64,000 nt of DNA from Massilia sp. IC2-477 (GCF_020707265.1 NZ_JAJFEQ010000002.1:248001-312000), one strand, 5' to 3'. Positions 31,992 through 41,108 are shown, numbered from the stretch's first letter. Translations and numbers: made by a program. The notes: generated from the sequence alone by a model not told the origin.

Positions 31992-32632
31992 TGTTCGGCA
32001 CCGCCCTGCTGGCAGCAAGCCTGGTCACTCCACTGGCCGCGGCTACGGAAGCCTGCCCGGACTACGTCGCCCAGCTGGCCGCCATGGTCGACGCGGAGCA
32101 GGGCCTGCGCAAGCGCATCGACTACCTCGATCCGGACAACCCGGCGCAACAGAAGCTGGACAGCCACACGCGCCTGGTCGAACGCGTCAATGACGAACGC
32201 TTCCAGGCGCTCCTGGCGCGCTGCGGCTGGCCGGCCCGCGTGGCGCATGGCGACACGGCCTTGAAGCACGCCTGGCTGCTGGTCGAACGTGGCGAACATC
32301 ACCTCGCCTTGCAGAAGCAGGCGCTGGCGCTGGTCGAACAGGCGGCAGCAGCCGGCGGCGATGCCCCGGACGGACGCTTCGCCCAGCTGTACGACCGGGT
32401 GGCTGTGGCGGAAGGGCGTCCGCAGCATTACGGCACCCAGCTGGACACACCGCGTGACCAACCATGCACCATTTTCTTCAAGCCCTTCGACAAGCTCGCG
32501 CTGGTCGAGGCGCGCCGGGCCCGGCTGGGCATGGGCAAACTGTACGACTACCTGGACAGTGTGAAGGAGATGCGCCGCTGCACCAGGGAGCCGCACTACG
32601 CGCCACGGCCGGACACGCTTACACGAAAGTAA
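31979..32632 (+). CDS. DUF6624-like exported protein
   Basis: 217 residues with a signal peptide (MFGTALLAASLVTPLAAATEA). AQLAAMVDAEQGLRKRID, then a long helix-rich segment with HAWLLVERGEHHLALQKQAL and YDRVAVAEGRPQHYGTQ, matches the DUF6624 family, of unknown function. AGGAGG precedes the ATG at 31979. The 3-prime end overlaps the convergent nitroreductase gene by 14 bases. Confidence 0.8.
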   Translation: MQHMMFGTALLAASLVTPLAAATEACPDYVAQLAAMVDAEQGLRKRIDYLDPDNPAQQKLDSHTRLVERVNDERFQALLARCGWPARVAHGDTALKHAWLLVERGEHHLALQKQALALVEQAAAAGGDAPDGRFAQLYDRVAVAEGRPQHYGTQLDTPRDQPCTIFFKPFDKLALVEARRARLGMGKLYDYLDSVKEMRRCTREPHYAPRPDTLTRK

Positions 32633-33272
32633 AGGTCAGCTCTTCCGGCAGGCGCGATTTCGGCAGGCCGGCATTGAAGTCGGCGTCGGAGTGGTAGCCG
32701 AAGCTCGCCAGCACCACGCTGGCCAGGCCCTGCTCGTGCAGGCCGAATTCCTCGTCGAGGATCTTCTGGTCGAAGCCTTCCATCGGCGTCGCGTCGATGC
32801 CGAGCGAGGCTGCGCCCAGCAGGGCGGTGCCGAGCGCCAGATAAACCTGCTTTTCCAGCCACTGCGGCATGTCGCGCGTGGTGTAGCGGTGCGTGCGCAC
32901 GTAGCCGCGGCGGCCGGCGTCCTGGCCGGCCTTGGCGGCATCGTCGCGGAAGCGGCCGTCGCGCGCTTCCTGCGCCAGCAGGCGCTCCAGGTGGGCGTCG
33001 TCCATGTCGGTGCGCGAGCAGAACACGATCACGTGCGAGGCGTCCAGGATCTTGGCCGAGTTGTAGCCGTAGCCGCCCTGCGCCGCTTTCGCGACGCGCG
33101 CCTTGCCTTCCGGGGTGCTGGCGACGATGAAGTGCCAGGGCTGCGAGTTTACCGACGAGGGGCTGTGACGCAGCAGGCTGTAGACCTGCTGCATGAGTTC
33201 TTCGGGCACGCGGCGTGCGCTGTCGTAGGCCTTGGTGGTGTGGCGCTTGCGGGCTGTTGCGAGAATATCCAT
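32619..33272 (-). CDS. Oxygen-insensitive NAD(P)H nitroreductase (NfsB-type)
   Basis: 217 residues. FMN-binding and family motifs are RHTTKAYDSARRVPEELMQ, LLRHSPSSVNSQPWHFIVA and GIDATPMEGFDQKILDEEFGL. It reduces nitroaromatics or quinones in the cytoplasm. It lies 22 bases downstream of the MDR dehydrogenase gene on the same strand, so both are probably controlled by the divergent LysR gene. Confidence 0.93.
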   Translation of the reverse strand: MDILATARKRHTTKAYDSARRVPEELMQQVYSLLRHSPSSVNSQPWHFIVASTPEGKARVAKAAQGGYGYNSAKILDASHVIVFCSRTDMDDAHLERLLAQEARDGRFRDDAAKAGQDAGRRGYVRTHRYTTRDMPQWLEKQVYLALGTALLGAASLGIDATPMEGFDQKILDEEFGLHEQGLASVVLASFGYHSDADFNAGLPKSRLPEELTFTFV

Positions 33273-33294
33273 CCGTGTTGCTTCCTTGTTTGAC

Positions 33295-34302
33295 TTAGAA
33301 ATTTTCGAGAACGATTTTGCCGACCGCGCGGCCGCTTTCGATCAGGGCGTGCGCGCGGCGCAGGTTTTCCGCGTTGATGCGACCAAAGTGCTGGCCCAGC
33401 GTGGTGCGCAGGCTGCCTTCGTCGATCATCTGCGAGACGCGGTTCAGGAGCGCGTGCTGCGCGATCATGTCCGGGGTCTCGAACATCGGGCGCGTGAACA
33501 TCAGCTCCCAGTGCAGCGAGATCGACTTGCGCTTGAGCGGCACCGCATCCAGCGTGGCCGGGTCGTCGATCAGCGCGAACTGGCCCTGGGGCGCCAGCAC
33601 GTCGATGATGGCGGCGTAGTGCTTGTCGGTGTGCGTCAGGCTGATGACGATGTCGACCGCCGGGATGCCGAGCGCTTCCAGCTGCGGGCGCAGCGGCTGC
33701 GCATGGTCGACCACGTGGTGGGCGCCGAGTTCCTGCACCCAGTTCCGGGTCTCTTCACGCGAGGCGGTGCCGATCACGGTAAGACCAGTCAGCTTGCGCG
33801 CCAGCTGCACCAGGATCGAGCCGACGCCGCCGGCCGCGCCGATCACAAGCAGCGACTTGCCTTCTCCGCCGCCCTCCGCCACCTTGAGGCGGTCGAACAG
33901 CAGTTCCCAGGCGGTGATCGAGGTCAGGGGCAGGGCGGCCGACTGCGCGAAGTCGAGCGTAGCCGGCTTGCGGCCGACGATGCGCTCGTCCACGGTATGA
34001 AACTCGCTGTTCGAGCCGGGACGCACCAGCGAGCCGGCGTAGAAGACTTCATCGCCTTCCTTGAACAGGGTGACGCTGCTGCCGACGCCGCGCACGATGC
34101 CGCTCGCGTCCCAGCCCAGCACGCGCGGCTCGCTGACCGGTGCACCGTTGCGAATCTTGGTGTCCACCGGGTTCACCGACACGGCGCGCACCTCGACCAG
34201 CAGGTCGTGCGGGCCGGCCAGGGGCATCGGCAGCTCGGTCTCCTGCAGGGATCGCGGGTCGGCGATGGGGAGGCCGTGCTGGGTATACACTAGCGCTTTC
34301 AT
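33295..34302 (-). CDS. MDR-family zinc-type alcohol dehydrogenase-like/quinone reductase
   Basis: 335 residues. AVSVNPVDTKIRNGAP, LLVIGAAGGVGSILVQLARKLTG (NADPH-binding) and AHHVVDHAQP place it in the quinone oxidoreductase-like MDR group that lacks catalytic zinc. GGAG precedes the ATG at 34302 (MKALVYTQHG). Divergent from a LysR gene, 102 bases between starts, and upstream of nfsB: a small electrophile or quinone-defence operon is a reasonable inference. Confidence 0.9.
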   Translation of the reverse strand: MKALVYTQHGLPIADPRSLQETELPMPLAGPHDLLVEVRAVSVNPVDTKIRNGAPVSEPRVLGWDASGIVRGVGSSVTLFKEGDEVFYAGSLVRPGSNSEFHTVDERIVGRKPATLDFAQSAALPLTSITAWELLFDRLKVAEGGGEGKSLLVIGAAGGVGSILVQLARKLTGLTVIGTASREETRNWVQELGAHHVVDHAQPLRPQLEALGIPAVDIVISLTHTDKHYAAIIDVLAPQGQFALIDDPATLDAVPLKRKSISLHWELMFTRPMFETPDMIAQHALLNRVSQMIDEGSLRTTLGQHFGRINAENLRRAHALIESGRAVGKIVLENF

Positions 34303-34404
34303 GTTGAATCTCCAGTAAGTTTTTCGCTTGACGTGGATTCTATGTAGCAGCGCCATCGGGAAAAACCCGGCTGGAGCGATTTCACTTTCACAGTTGGAGA
34401 GAAA

Positions 34405-35310
34405 ATGATCAGGCTCGATGACCTGGCCCTGTTTGTCCGCACCGCCGCCCTGGGCAGCTTTTCAAAGGCCGCGCGCGAGGTCAACCTGCTGCCCGGCCAG
34501 GCCAGCGCTGCGATCGGGCGCCTCGAGCGCGAACTCGACATCCGCCTGTTTGCACGCTCCACCCGCAGCCTGCGCCTGACCGAGGAGGGCAGGCGCTACC
34601 TGCCCTTCGCGCAGGATGCCCTGCAGGCCCTGCGCGATGGTGTCGACGGCATCCGCGGCGACGTGAACTGCCTGACCGGCACCCTGCAGATCGCAGCACC
34701 GTCGGACTTCGGGCGCAACCTGCTGCTGCCATGGATCTCGGAGTTCCGCCGCGACCACCCGGGGCTCGACATCCAACTGTCGGTGTCGGACCAGCTTACG
34801 GACGTGTTCCGCGATCCCGTCGACATCGCCCTGCGCTACGGCCAGATCGACGACGCCAGCTACGTCGCCCTGCCGGTGGCGCCCGCCAACCGGCGCGTGC
34901 TGGTGGCCTCCAGCGACTACATCGCGCGGCACGGACGCCCGGCCACGCTCGATGCGCTGCAGGACCACAACTGCCTGCAATACCGGCTGCGCGGCCGCAC
35001 CTACGACCGCTGGTCCTTTACGCTGGCGGAAGGCCCGCGCCTGGTGCAGGTGTCGGGACGCCTGGTGAGCGACGACGCCGAAGTGGTACGGCGTTGGGCC
35101 GTGGCGGGAGAAGGCATCGCCTATAAATCCTGGCTCGACGTCAGCGCCGACGTGGCGGAACAGCGCCTGGAGGTACTGCTGCCCGAGATCGCGGGCGAAC
35201 CCACGCCGCTCAACCTGGTCTGCCCGCACCGCCGCCAGTTCTCGCCGGCGGTGAAGCTGCTGCACGCCCTGGTCGAGGAGCGCTGCCGGCCGCTGGAACG
35301 CCCTGTCTAG
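34405..35310 (+). CDS. LysR-family transcription regulator
   Basis: 301 residues. The N-terminal winged helix (LALFVRTAALGSFSKAAREVNLLPGQ, ending RSLRLTEEGRRYL) and the C-terminal periplasmic-binding-type domain are complete. It probably controls the divergent dehydrogenase-nitroreductase pair. The 3-prime end overlaps the nitronate monooxygenase gene by four bases. Confidence 0.93.
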   Translation: MIRLDDLALFVRTAALGSFSKAAREVNLLPGQASAAIGRLERELDIRLFARSTRSLRLTEEGRRYLPFAQDALQALRDGVDGIRGDVNCLTGTLQIAAPSDFGRNLLLPWISEFRRDHPGLDIQLSVSDQLTDVFRDPVDIALRYGQIDDASYVALPVAPANRRVLVASSDYIARHGRPATLDALQDHNCLQYRLRGRTYDRWSFTLAEGPRLVQVSGRLVSDDAEVVRRWAVAGEGIAYKSWLDVSADVAEQRLEVLLPEIAGEPTPLNLVCPHRRQFSPAVKLLHALVEERCRPLERPV

Positions 35311-36368
35311 GCGGGCTCAATCATTTCGGCCGCCAGGGTGGCGACCAGTCCTCCCGCAGGCATGGCGCGCGCCTGGGCGAAGTTGGTGCCGCCCCAGTTG
35401 ACCGAGTAATCCTGGCTGCCATTGCCCGAGGCTGCCGCGTGCAGGGCCTTGGCGGCGTCGTAGGTGATCGGGTAGTCGGGCAGCGGCGGATGGCCTGCGG
35501 CCCCCACCTCAGTGAACAGCTTGTTGACGATGCCGCGCGCCGGCCTGCCGGAAATGACGGCGCTCATGGCCGTTTCCAGCGCGGCGCCATTGGCGATCAG
35601 GGCGCGGTGGTGCGGCGGCGCCGAGGATTCCGGACAGGCGATGAAGGCGCTGCCCATCTGGACCGCGCTGGCGCCGTGGTAGAAGGCTGTGCGGATCTGC
35701 TTGCCGTCCATGATGCCGCCGGCGGCCACCAGCGGCAGCGCCACCTTGCCAGAGAGCTGCTCGAGCAGCTCGAAGGTCGGCAGCGCCGGGTCGGGCTGCG
35801 TCGGATCGAAGATGCCGCGGTGTCCGCCCGCCTCGATGCCCTGGGCGACGATCACGTCGATGCCGGCCTGCTCGATGCGCAGCGCCTCCTCGAGCGAGGT
35901 GGCGGTGGTGAACAGCACGATGCCGGCCGCCTTGAGCTGGTCGATCCAATCCTGCGGCGGCAGGCCGAAATGGAAACTGACCACGGCGGGACGCTGTTCC
36001 AGCAGCAGCGCGAGCATGGCCTCGTCGGCCAGGAAGCTGCGGTAGATCTCATTCAGGCGGGCGGGCGGTTCGGCGCCGAAGCGGGCGAAGTGCGGGCGCA
36101 GCCAATCCAGCCAGGCCGCTTCGCGCGCCGGGTCGGCCTGGGCCGGTGCATGGGTGAACACATTGACGTTGAAGGGACGCTGCGTCTTTTCGCGCACCGC
36201 CGCGATCGCGGCGCGCGCCCCTTCCGCATTCACGGTGCCGACGGCGATCGAGCCCAGCCCGCCCGCCTCCGAGACGGCGGCCGCCAGCGCCGGGGTCGAG
36301 ATGCCGGCCATCGGGGCCTGGATGATGGGATAGCGGATGTCCAGCTTCGACAGTAGGTCGTGGCGCAT
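35307..36368 (-). CDS. Nitronate monooxygenase
   Basis: 353 residues, FMN TIM barrel. PIIQAPMAGISTPALAAAVSEAGGLGSIAVG is the N-terminal signature (shown here in parts: IQAPMAGISTPAL, GGLGSIAVG). VIVAQGIEAGGHRG carries the catalytic His, and PLVAAGGIMDGKQ and GSAFIACPES bind phosphate. It oxidises alkyl nitronates such as propionate-3-nitronate. Nitro chemistry next to an NfsB-type gene may be coincidental. Confidence 0.92.
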   Translation of the reverse strand: MRHDLLSKLDIRYPIIQAPMAGISTPALAAAVSEAGGLGSIAVGTVNAEGARAAIAAVREKTQRPFNVNVFTHAPAQADPAREAAWLDWLRPHFARFGAEPPARLNEIYRSFLADEAMLALLLEQRPAVVSFHFGLPPQDWIDQLKAAGIVLFTTATSLEEALRIEQAGIDVIVAQGIEAGGHRGIFDPTQPDPALPTFELLEQLSGKVALPLVAAGGIMDGKQIRTAFYHGASAVQMGSAFIACPESSAPPHHRALIANGAALETAMSAVISGRPARGIVNKLFTEVGAAGHPPLPDYPITYDAAKALHAAASGNGSQDYSVNWGGTNFAQARAMPAGGLVATLAAEMIEPA

Positions 36369-36419
36369 GATGCGGCTCCGGTTCGAGGTCCAGCCATGAG
36401 TATAGCCAGGCCGGCGGGC

Positions 36420-37037
36420 TTATGCTCCGCGGACCAGGAGATACGCCAGCACCAGCATCAGCGAGCCGGTGCAGGCTTCGATCACGCGCCACACCGAGGG
36501 CCGGCCGAGCACGGACGCGAAGCGCTGTGCGCCCAGGCCAAGCGCCGAGAACCACAGCACCGAGGCCGTCATCGCGCCCAGGGCAAACGAGGTGCGCGCC
36601 TCGCCCGCCAGGCTGCTGCCGACCGCACCCAGCAGCACCACGGTGTCGAGGTAGACATGGGGATTCAGCAGCGACAGCGCCAGCACGGTGGCCAGCGCAC
36701 GCCCGAGCGTCATGCTCTTGTCCTGCGCCGACAGTGCGAGCGAGGCGCCTCCCTGCAGGCTGCTTTTCCAGCAGCGCCAGCCATACCAGACGAGGAACAG
36801 GGCGCCGCCATAGCGCGCCACCGACATCAGGGTGGGCGATGCCTCCACCAGCGCACCCAGGCCGGAGATGCCGAGCGCGATCAGCACCACATCGACGACG
36901 ATGCAGGTGGCCACCGTCGCCAGCACGTGCTGGCCGCGCACGCCGGTGCGGATCACGTGCGCGTTCTGTGCGCCGATAGCCATGATCAGGCTGGCGCCCA
37001 GGCCCAGCCCCTGCAGAAAAACCTGTTGCGAAAACAT
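36420..37037 (-). CDS. LysE/ArgO-family basic amino-acid exporter
   Basis: 205 residues, six helices. GASLIMAIGAQNAHVIRTGVRG is the LysE/ArgO signature, and LNPHVYLDTVVLLGAVG the second conserved region. GAGGAG precedes the ATG at 37037. Divergent from an ArgP/LysG-type LysR gene, the classic arrangement in which the regulator activates export of Lys or Arg when these accumulate. Confidence 0.93.
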   Translation of the reverse strand: MFSQQVFLQGLGLGASLIMAIGAQNAHVIRTGVRGQHVLATVATCIVVDVVLIALGISGLGALVEASPTLMSVARYGGALFLVWYGWRCWKSSLQGGASLALSAQDKSMTLGRALATVLALSLLNPHVYLDTVVLLGAVGSSLAGEARTSFALGAMTASVLWFSALGLGAQRFASVLGRPSVWRVIEACTGSLMLVLAYLLVRGA

Positions 37038-37126
37038 GATGCTCCTCACGAAAGTCACCATGCTCGTTCAACTCGCCCGTAAATTCAAATATATTCATGA
37101 TTTCTCAACTTAGGTAAGAGAAACTG

Positions 37127-38035
37127 ATGCAGATCGATCCCCGCCGCAGCGCCGCCTTCCTTGCCGCCGTCGATACCGGCAGCCTGGAGCTGGCCGCTGC
37201 CCAGCTTGCGCTCAGTCCCTCCGCCGTCTCGCAGCGCATCTCGGCGCTGGAGCAGGACTTCGGCACGCCGCTGCTGGTGCGCAGCCGGCCCTGCCGCCCG
37301 ACCGGTCCCGGCACCCGCCTGCTGCAGTACCTGCGCCGCACCAGCCTGCTGGAGTCCGAATTCCTGGCCGAGATGGGCATGGACGAGGGGTCGGTGCGGG
37401 TCGCGATCGCCGTCAACAACGACACCCTGGCCACCTGGCTGCTGCCGGTGCTGGCGCCGATCCTGGCGGCGGAAGAACTGCTGGTGGAATGCGTGCTCGA
37501 CAACCAGGGCCACACCTTCGCGCTGCTGGAGCAGGGCCGGGTGGTGGCCTGCGTCGCCGGCGAAGCCACGTCCATGCACGGCTGTACCGTGAGTCCGCTG
37601 GGCCTGATGCGCTACCGGATGGTCGCGTCCAGGGACTTCGCCGCCCGCTGGTTCGCCGACGGCTTCAATCGCGAGACCGCGAGGCGCGCGCCGGTCGTCG
37701 TATTCGACCGCAAGGATTCGCTGCAGTCGGCCTTCCTGTTGCGGTACTTCGGCCTGCCTGAGGGGGCCTACCCCTTCCACTACGTGCCGGCCAGCGACCC
37801 CTTCGTGGATGCGATCCGCATCGGCATGGGCTACGGCATGCTGCCGATGGAGCAGTGCGGCGCCATGCTGGGCGACGGCAGCCTGGTCGACCTGGCGCCC
37901 AATCTGTACGTGGATGTGCCGCTGTACTGGCACGCCTGGCGCGTGCAGCCGCCGCGGCTGGAGCGCATGGGTGCGGCCCTGGTGAACGCGGCGCGCGACG
38001 TTCTTCTACAGGCCGAAGTACTCGCCCCGAAATAA
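37127..38035 (+). CDS. ArgP/LysG-type LysR regulator
   Basis: 302 residues. The winged helix (RSAAFLAAVDTGSLELAAAQLALSPSAVSQRIS in parts) and the ArgP-specific region DQNDHT-like VLDNQGHTFALLEQGRVVACV followed by LGLMRYRMVAS identify the ArgP subgroup. It should activate the divergent lysE/argO gene. The 89-base gap contains AT-rich AAATTCAAATATATTCATG, the probable promoter and operator. The final codons and stop lie in the left arm of a large palindromic element. Confidence 0.92.
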   Translation: MQIDPRRSAAFLAAVDTGSLELAAAQLALSPSAVSQRISALEQDFGTPLLVRSRPCRPTGPGTRLLQYLRRTSLLESEFLAEMGMDEGSVRVAIAVNNDTLATWLLPVLAPILAAEELLVECVLDNQGHTFALLEQGRVVACVAGEATSMHGCTVSPLGLMRYRMVASRDFAARWFADGFNRETARRAPVVVFDRKDSLQSAFLLRYFGLPEGAYPFHYVPASDPFVDAIRIGMGYGMLPMEQCGAMLGDGSLVDLAPNLYVDVPLYWHAWRVQPPRLERMGAALVNAARDVLLQAEVLAPK

Positions 38036-38173
38036 ATGTGTTTTTGGCTGCCATAACCGGCGCGCTGCTGCGTTGGCTCCTGCTTGCAGTGCTAGCACTG
38101 CGGCGCACTCGCCGCCTTGCATCACATCCGGTTCTGTTTGCCAAAACTCACATTTATTTCTTGTCGAGTACTT
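38016..38173. repeat. 158-base imperfect palindrome between convergent genes
   Basis: AAGTACTCG (38016-38024) at the left matches CGAGTACTT (38165-38173) at the right. Further in, GAAATAAATGTG pairs with CACATTTATTTC, TTTTTGGC with GCCAAAA, and AACCGG with CCGGTT. The centre is the perfect palindrome GCAGTGCTAGCACTGC. The element supplies the stop of the ArgP-like gene and most of the stop of the convergent membrane-protein gene. No transposase is inside; it looks like a non-autonomous repeat or bidirectional terminator. Confidence 0.75.
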
Positions 38174-38621
38174 AGGAGCGCACCAGCTTCAGGCCAGGCC
38201 GGTTGCTGCGCCGAGCCGCGCGCGCCGGCGCCACCGGCCACCACTGGGCAACGCCCCACAGCAGTTCCGCGACCAGGAATAGCCAGACCACCGGCAGCCC
38301 GCCCTGGACCAGCGCCCATACCATCCAGGTCGCGAACAGGAAGCGCCCGGCGCCGTCGTAGCGCCCGAGCGCCAGGCTCGGTTCCAGCAGGCGCCGCACG
38401 GACCACAGCAGCACCAGGTTGCCCATCAGGCAGGTTATCAGGATGTGGATATGGGCGAAGGGCGGCAGCGCCGCGCCGCCCAGCCACATGTTCAATCGGG
38501 ACAGCTGCAGGTAGAACAAGGCGAAGGTCCAGGGCGTGGCGAAAGGCGCGACGACCAGGATGTCGAACAGGGCGCTGGTGCGCGTGATGCGCAGATAGGT
38601 GGGGAGGGTGACGGTCGGCAT
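38172..38621 (-). CDS. Hypothetical four-helix membrane protein
   Basis: 149 residues with about four hydrophobic segments (TSALFDILVVAPFATPWTFALFYL in parts, HIHILITCLMGNLVLLWSV, FLFATWMVWALVQGGLPVVWLFLVAELLWG). Several Trp and the pattern PPFAHIHILITCLMGNLV suggest an uncharacterised Burkholderiales family. Its stop lies within the palindromic element. No operon partner. Confidence 0.7.
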   Translation of the reverse strand: MPTVTLPTYLRITRTSALFDILVVAPFATPWTFALFYLQLSRLNMWLGGAALPPFAHIHILITCLMGNLVLLWSVRRLLEPSLALGRYDGAGRFLFATWMVWALVQGGLPVVWLFLVAELLWGVAQWWPVAPARAARRSNRPGLKLVRS

Positions 38622-38693
38622 GGCGTGCTCCTGCGGCGTGAATGCGCATGCATGATGCTGGCACGGCTTGCCTGCAGGCTTCTTGCGATGGAC

Positions 38694-38728
38694 GAAAAAA
38701 AGGGCCGGACGCCTGCACGTCCAGCCCC
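38694..38728 (-). terminator. Rho-independent terminator after phoX
   Basis: GGGCCGGACG (38702-38711) and CGTCCAGCCC (38718-38727) form a 10-base stem with one G-T pair and a 6-base loop. On the minus strand seven T follow (A bases 38695-38701). It lies about 30 bases past the phoX stop. Confidence 0.82.
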
Positions 38729-38757
38729 AAAGATGGAGAAGTTACGGTACGACTGGC

Positions 38758-41016
38758 TTAGCTGCCGATCCGGCCGCCGTCGTTCTTGGTGATCACGATG
38801 GTCGCCGAGCGCGGACGCTTGCCGGCGCCGTAGCCGGCGTTCGAAGGCCACTGGCTGGTGTACTTGGTCGGATCCGCGATGTTGGCGGACGACGTGGTTT
38901 CACCCGGGTGCTGGATGTTCACGAACAGCGCCTTGCCGTCCGGCGTCTCGGTGATGCCGGTCAGCTCGCAGCCGACCGGGCCCACCAGGAAGCGCTTGAG
39001 TGTATCCGCCGTGGCGGCCTTGCCGACGTAGGTGTCCACCGCCAGCGTCGTGCCGTTGGCACGGGCGTGGTTCAGGGTCGTCTTCTTGCCGTCGCCCACC
39101 TGGCCCGGCAGGCCGGCCAGCATCATGCAGTTGGTGACGTCGGTGTAGGCGCCGTCGTCGGTCTGGATCCAGCAGATGCCGGTCGAGGTGCTGAAGGCCA
39201 GGCCGTCCGGGCTCGAGAAGTCCTGGTCGGCGGTGAGGCCGGACAGGTTCACGGTGGCGGCAGCTGCGCCGGATTCGGCGCCGAACAGGTAGACGTCCCA
39301 GCTGAAGCTGCTGGAGCTCGAACCGGCGCTACCTTCCTTGACGCGGATGATGTGGCCGTTCGGGTTGCCGACTTGCGCGGTCGTCCCCTTCATGTCGGTG
39401 TAGACGCGCGGGTTGGCGGCATCCGGGGCGGCCTGGCTCGAACCGCTCGGCTCGACGCGGCGGTTACTGTTGTTCGTCAGCGTGAAGTAGATCTCGCCGG
39501 TGGTCGGGTGCACCGAGCACCATTCCGGACGGTCCATCTTGGTTGCGCCCACGGCGTCGCCGGCCAGGCGGGCGTTGACCAGCACGTCGGCCTGGTCGGC
39601 GAACTTGTAGCCGGCGTAGGCAGCGATGGCCGGGTTGGAGATCGACAGCTCGATCCACTGGCCTGTGCCGTCGGCGTTGAACTTGGCCACATACAGCTTG
39701 CCGCTGTCGAGGTACTTGTCGCCGGTGGCGATACGGTCGGCCGGCGTGGCGTCGGCGGCGGCCCAGACGGCGCTGGAGACGAACTTGTAGATGTACTCGT
39801 TGCGCGAATCATCGCCCATGTACACGGCCAGCGGCTGGCCCACGACCGGTTTGCCGAACACGGCGCTCTCGTGGGCGTAGCGGCCCAGCGCGGTGCGCTT
39901 CTTGATCGACTTGCTCTTGTCGTAGGCGTCCATCTCGACGATGTAGCCCATGCCGTTCATCTCGTTGCGGTAGTCGTCGCTGCCGTCGATCGAGGCGCCC
40001 TTGCGGCTGATGTTCCAGCGCTGGTATTTATCGTCAAGACCGCCGGTTTCCCAGCCGTGGCGCGAGGCCGCGCCCTGGTCGCGGCCATAGCGCTTGAGCG
40101 AGACCACGCTCTTGTCGTTGCCGCGCGCCGCGTCATCGGTGGCGGCGCGGGTGAAGTAGCCGGACCAGTTCTCTTCGCCCGACAGGTAGGTGTTCCACGG
40201 GGTGCGGCCGGTACCGCAGTTGTTCAGGGTGCCGCGGATCCTGGTGCCGTTGGTCGAATACCTGGTCACCACCAGCGCGTTGCCGCGCACCGGGCCCGAG
40301 AGCTCGATATCGGTCTGCTGGTGCACGCGGCGGTTGAAGCTGGAATCCTTCTGGTAGGCCCACTTGCCGCCGCTCTGGCGCACTTCGACCACGGACAGGC
40401 CGTGCAGCGCCATCTCCTTGTCGACCTCGAGCGCCGGGCGCGGCAGGCTCTGGGTGCCGCCGTTGGCGTGCACGAAGTGCGAGGACAGCTTTTCGTCGGT
40501 GGTGGCTTCATGGTTCATCGCCAGCAGGCCGCGGTCGACCGCGCTGGTGGACGCAGTGCCGGTGCTCGAGAGCGGGAAGAATTCCATGCCGTCGTGGTGG
40601 TCGCCGGCGCGGTTTTCGAAATCGGTATCGGTGCCGTCGTTCTTGTAGGCGGCGGTATTCGCGCTCAGCGGATCGCCCAGCGCGTACAGGACAGTGGCGG
40701 TGTAGCCGGCCGGGACAACTACGGTGTCGGCCAGGCTCTTGGACACGGCGCTGAAGCCGAGCAGCTTCTCGGCCGGCGGCGGCGGAGTGGTATTCACCGG
40801 CGGCGGCGAGGTAACGGTATCGTTGTCCGAACCACCGCAGCCGCTCAGGCCGACAACGCCCAGCAGGGCGGAAGCAGCCGTCGCCGCGCCGCCGCGCAGC
40901 AGGCTGCGGCGGCTCAGGCGGGCTTCGAGGACGGTGCTGAAATGTTCGTTCGACGAAACATTCGTATCGGTGTCATGGTCGACAGGGATGCGGAAGAGGT
41001 CGGTCGGCTTGTTCAC
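38758..41016 (-). CDS. phoX: PhoX-family phosphatase, Tat-exported lipoprotein candidate
   Basis: 752 residues, GTG start with AGGA six bases upstream. The N-terminus has a twin-arginine signal (SRRSLLRGG, 35-43) followed by a hydrophobic stretch and a possible lipobox (LSGC, Cys60), so it would be folded in the cytoplasm and attached outside. The body contains the PhoX motifs MNHEATTDE, NNCGTGRTPWNTYLSGEENW, DDSRNEYIYKF and PEWCSVHPTTGEIYFTLTNN. PhoX enzymes are calcium/iron-dependent alkaline phosphatases that release phosphate from organic esters. A Pho box precedes it (separate entry) and a terminator follows. Substrate specificity is inferred from family membership. Confidence 0.92.
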   Translation of the reverse strand: MNKPTDLFRIPVDHDTDTNVSSNEHFSTVLEARLSRRSLLRGGAATAASALLGVVGLSGCGGSDNDTVTSPPPVNTTPPPPAEKLLGFSAVSKSLADTVVVPAGYTATVLYALGDPLSANTAAYKNDGTDTDFENRAGDHHDGMEFFPLSSTGTASTSAVDRGLLAMNHEATTDEKLSSHFVHANGGTQSLPRPALEVDKEMALHGLSVVEVRQSGGKWAYQKDSSFNRRVHQQTDIELSGPVRGNALVVTRYSTNGTRIRGTLNNCGTGRTPWNTYLSGEENWSGYFTRAATDDAARGNDKSVVSLKRYGRDQGAASRHGWETGGLDDKYQRWNISRKGASIDGSDDYRNEMNGMGYIVEMDAYDKSKSIKKRTALGRYAHESAVFGKPVVGQPLAVYMGDDSRNEYIYKFVSSAVWAAADATPADRIATGDKYLDSGKLYVAKFNADGTGQWIELSISNPAIAAYAGYKFADQADVLVNARLAGDAVGATKMDRPEWCSVHPTTGEIYFTLTNNSNRRVEPSGSSQAAPDAANPRVYTDMKGTTAQVGNPNGHIIRVKEGSAGSSSSSFSWDVYLFGAESGAAAATVNLSGLTADQDFSSPDGLAFSTSTGICWIQTDDGAYTDVTNCMMLAGLPGQVGDGKKTTLNHARANGTTLAVDTYVGKAATADTLKRFLVGPVGCELTGITETPDGKALFVNIQHPGETTSSANIADPTKYTSQWPSNAGYGAGKRPRSATIVITKNDGGRIGS

Positions 41017-41051
41017 AAGTAATCCTGTTGGTAGTGAGGAAAAGTCCGTGC

Positions 41052-41108
41052 ATGGTAGGCAGCGAACATGACTTCCTTGTGACCATTCGATAACAGTTGT
41101 GTGACATC
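41052..41108 (-). promoter_or_regulatory. Four-unit Pho box and promoter of phoX
   Basis: On the minus strand, four 7-base units with exact 4-base spacers run from 41108 to 41069: ATGTCAC, CTGTTAT, TGGTCAC, AAGTCAT. They match the PhoB unit CTGTCAT at 5, 6, 4 and 5 of 7 positions. Ten bases further is TACCAT (41057-41052), a likely -10 element, as expected where PhoB replaces the -35. This indicates induction under phosphate starvation. Confidence 0.65.

Noticed and set aside
36420-37037. Lysine riboswitch before the exporter
   Set aside because: The divergent ArgP-like activator explains regulation and the leader is only about 40 bases with no structured core.
38668-41022. 784-codon frame on the + strand opposite phoX
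   Set aside because: Gly/Val/Arg-rich shadow without motifs; phoX on the minus strand has Tat signal, family motifs, Pho box and terminator.
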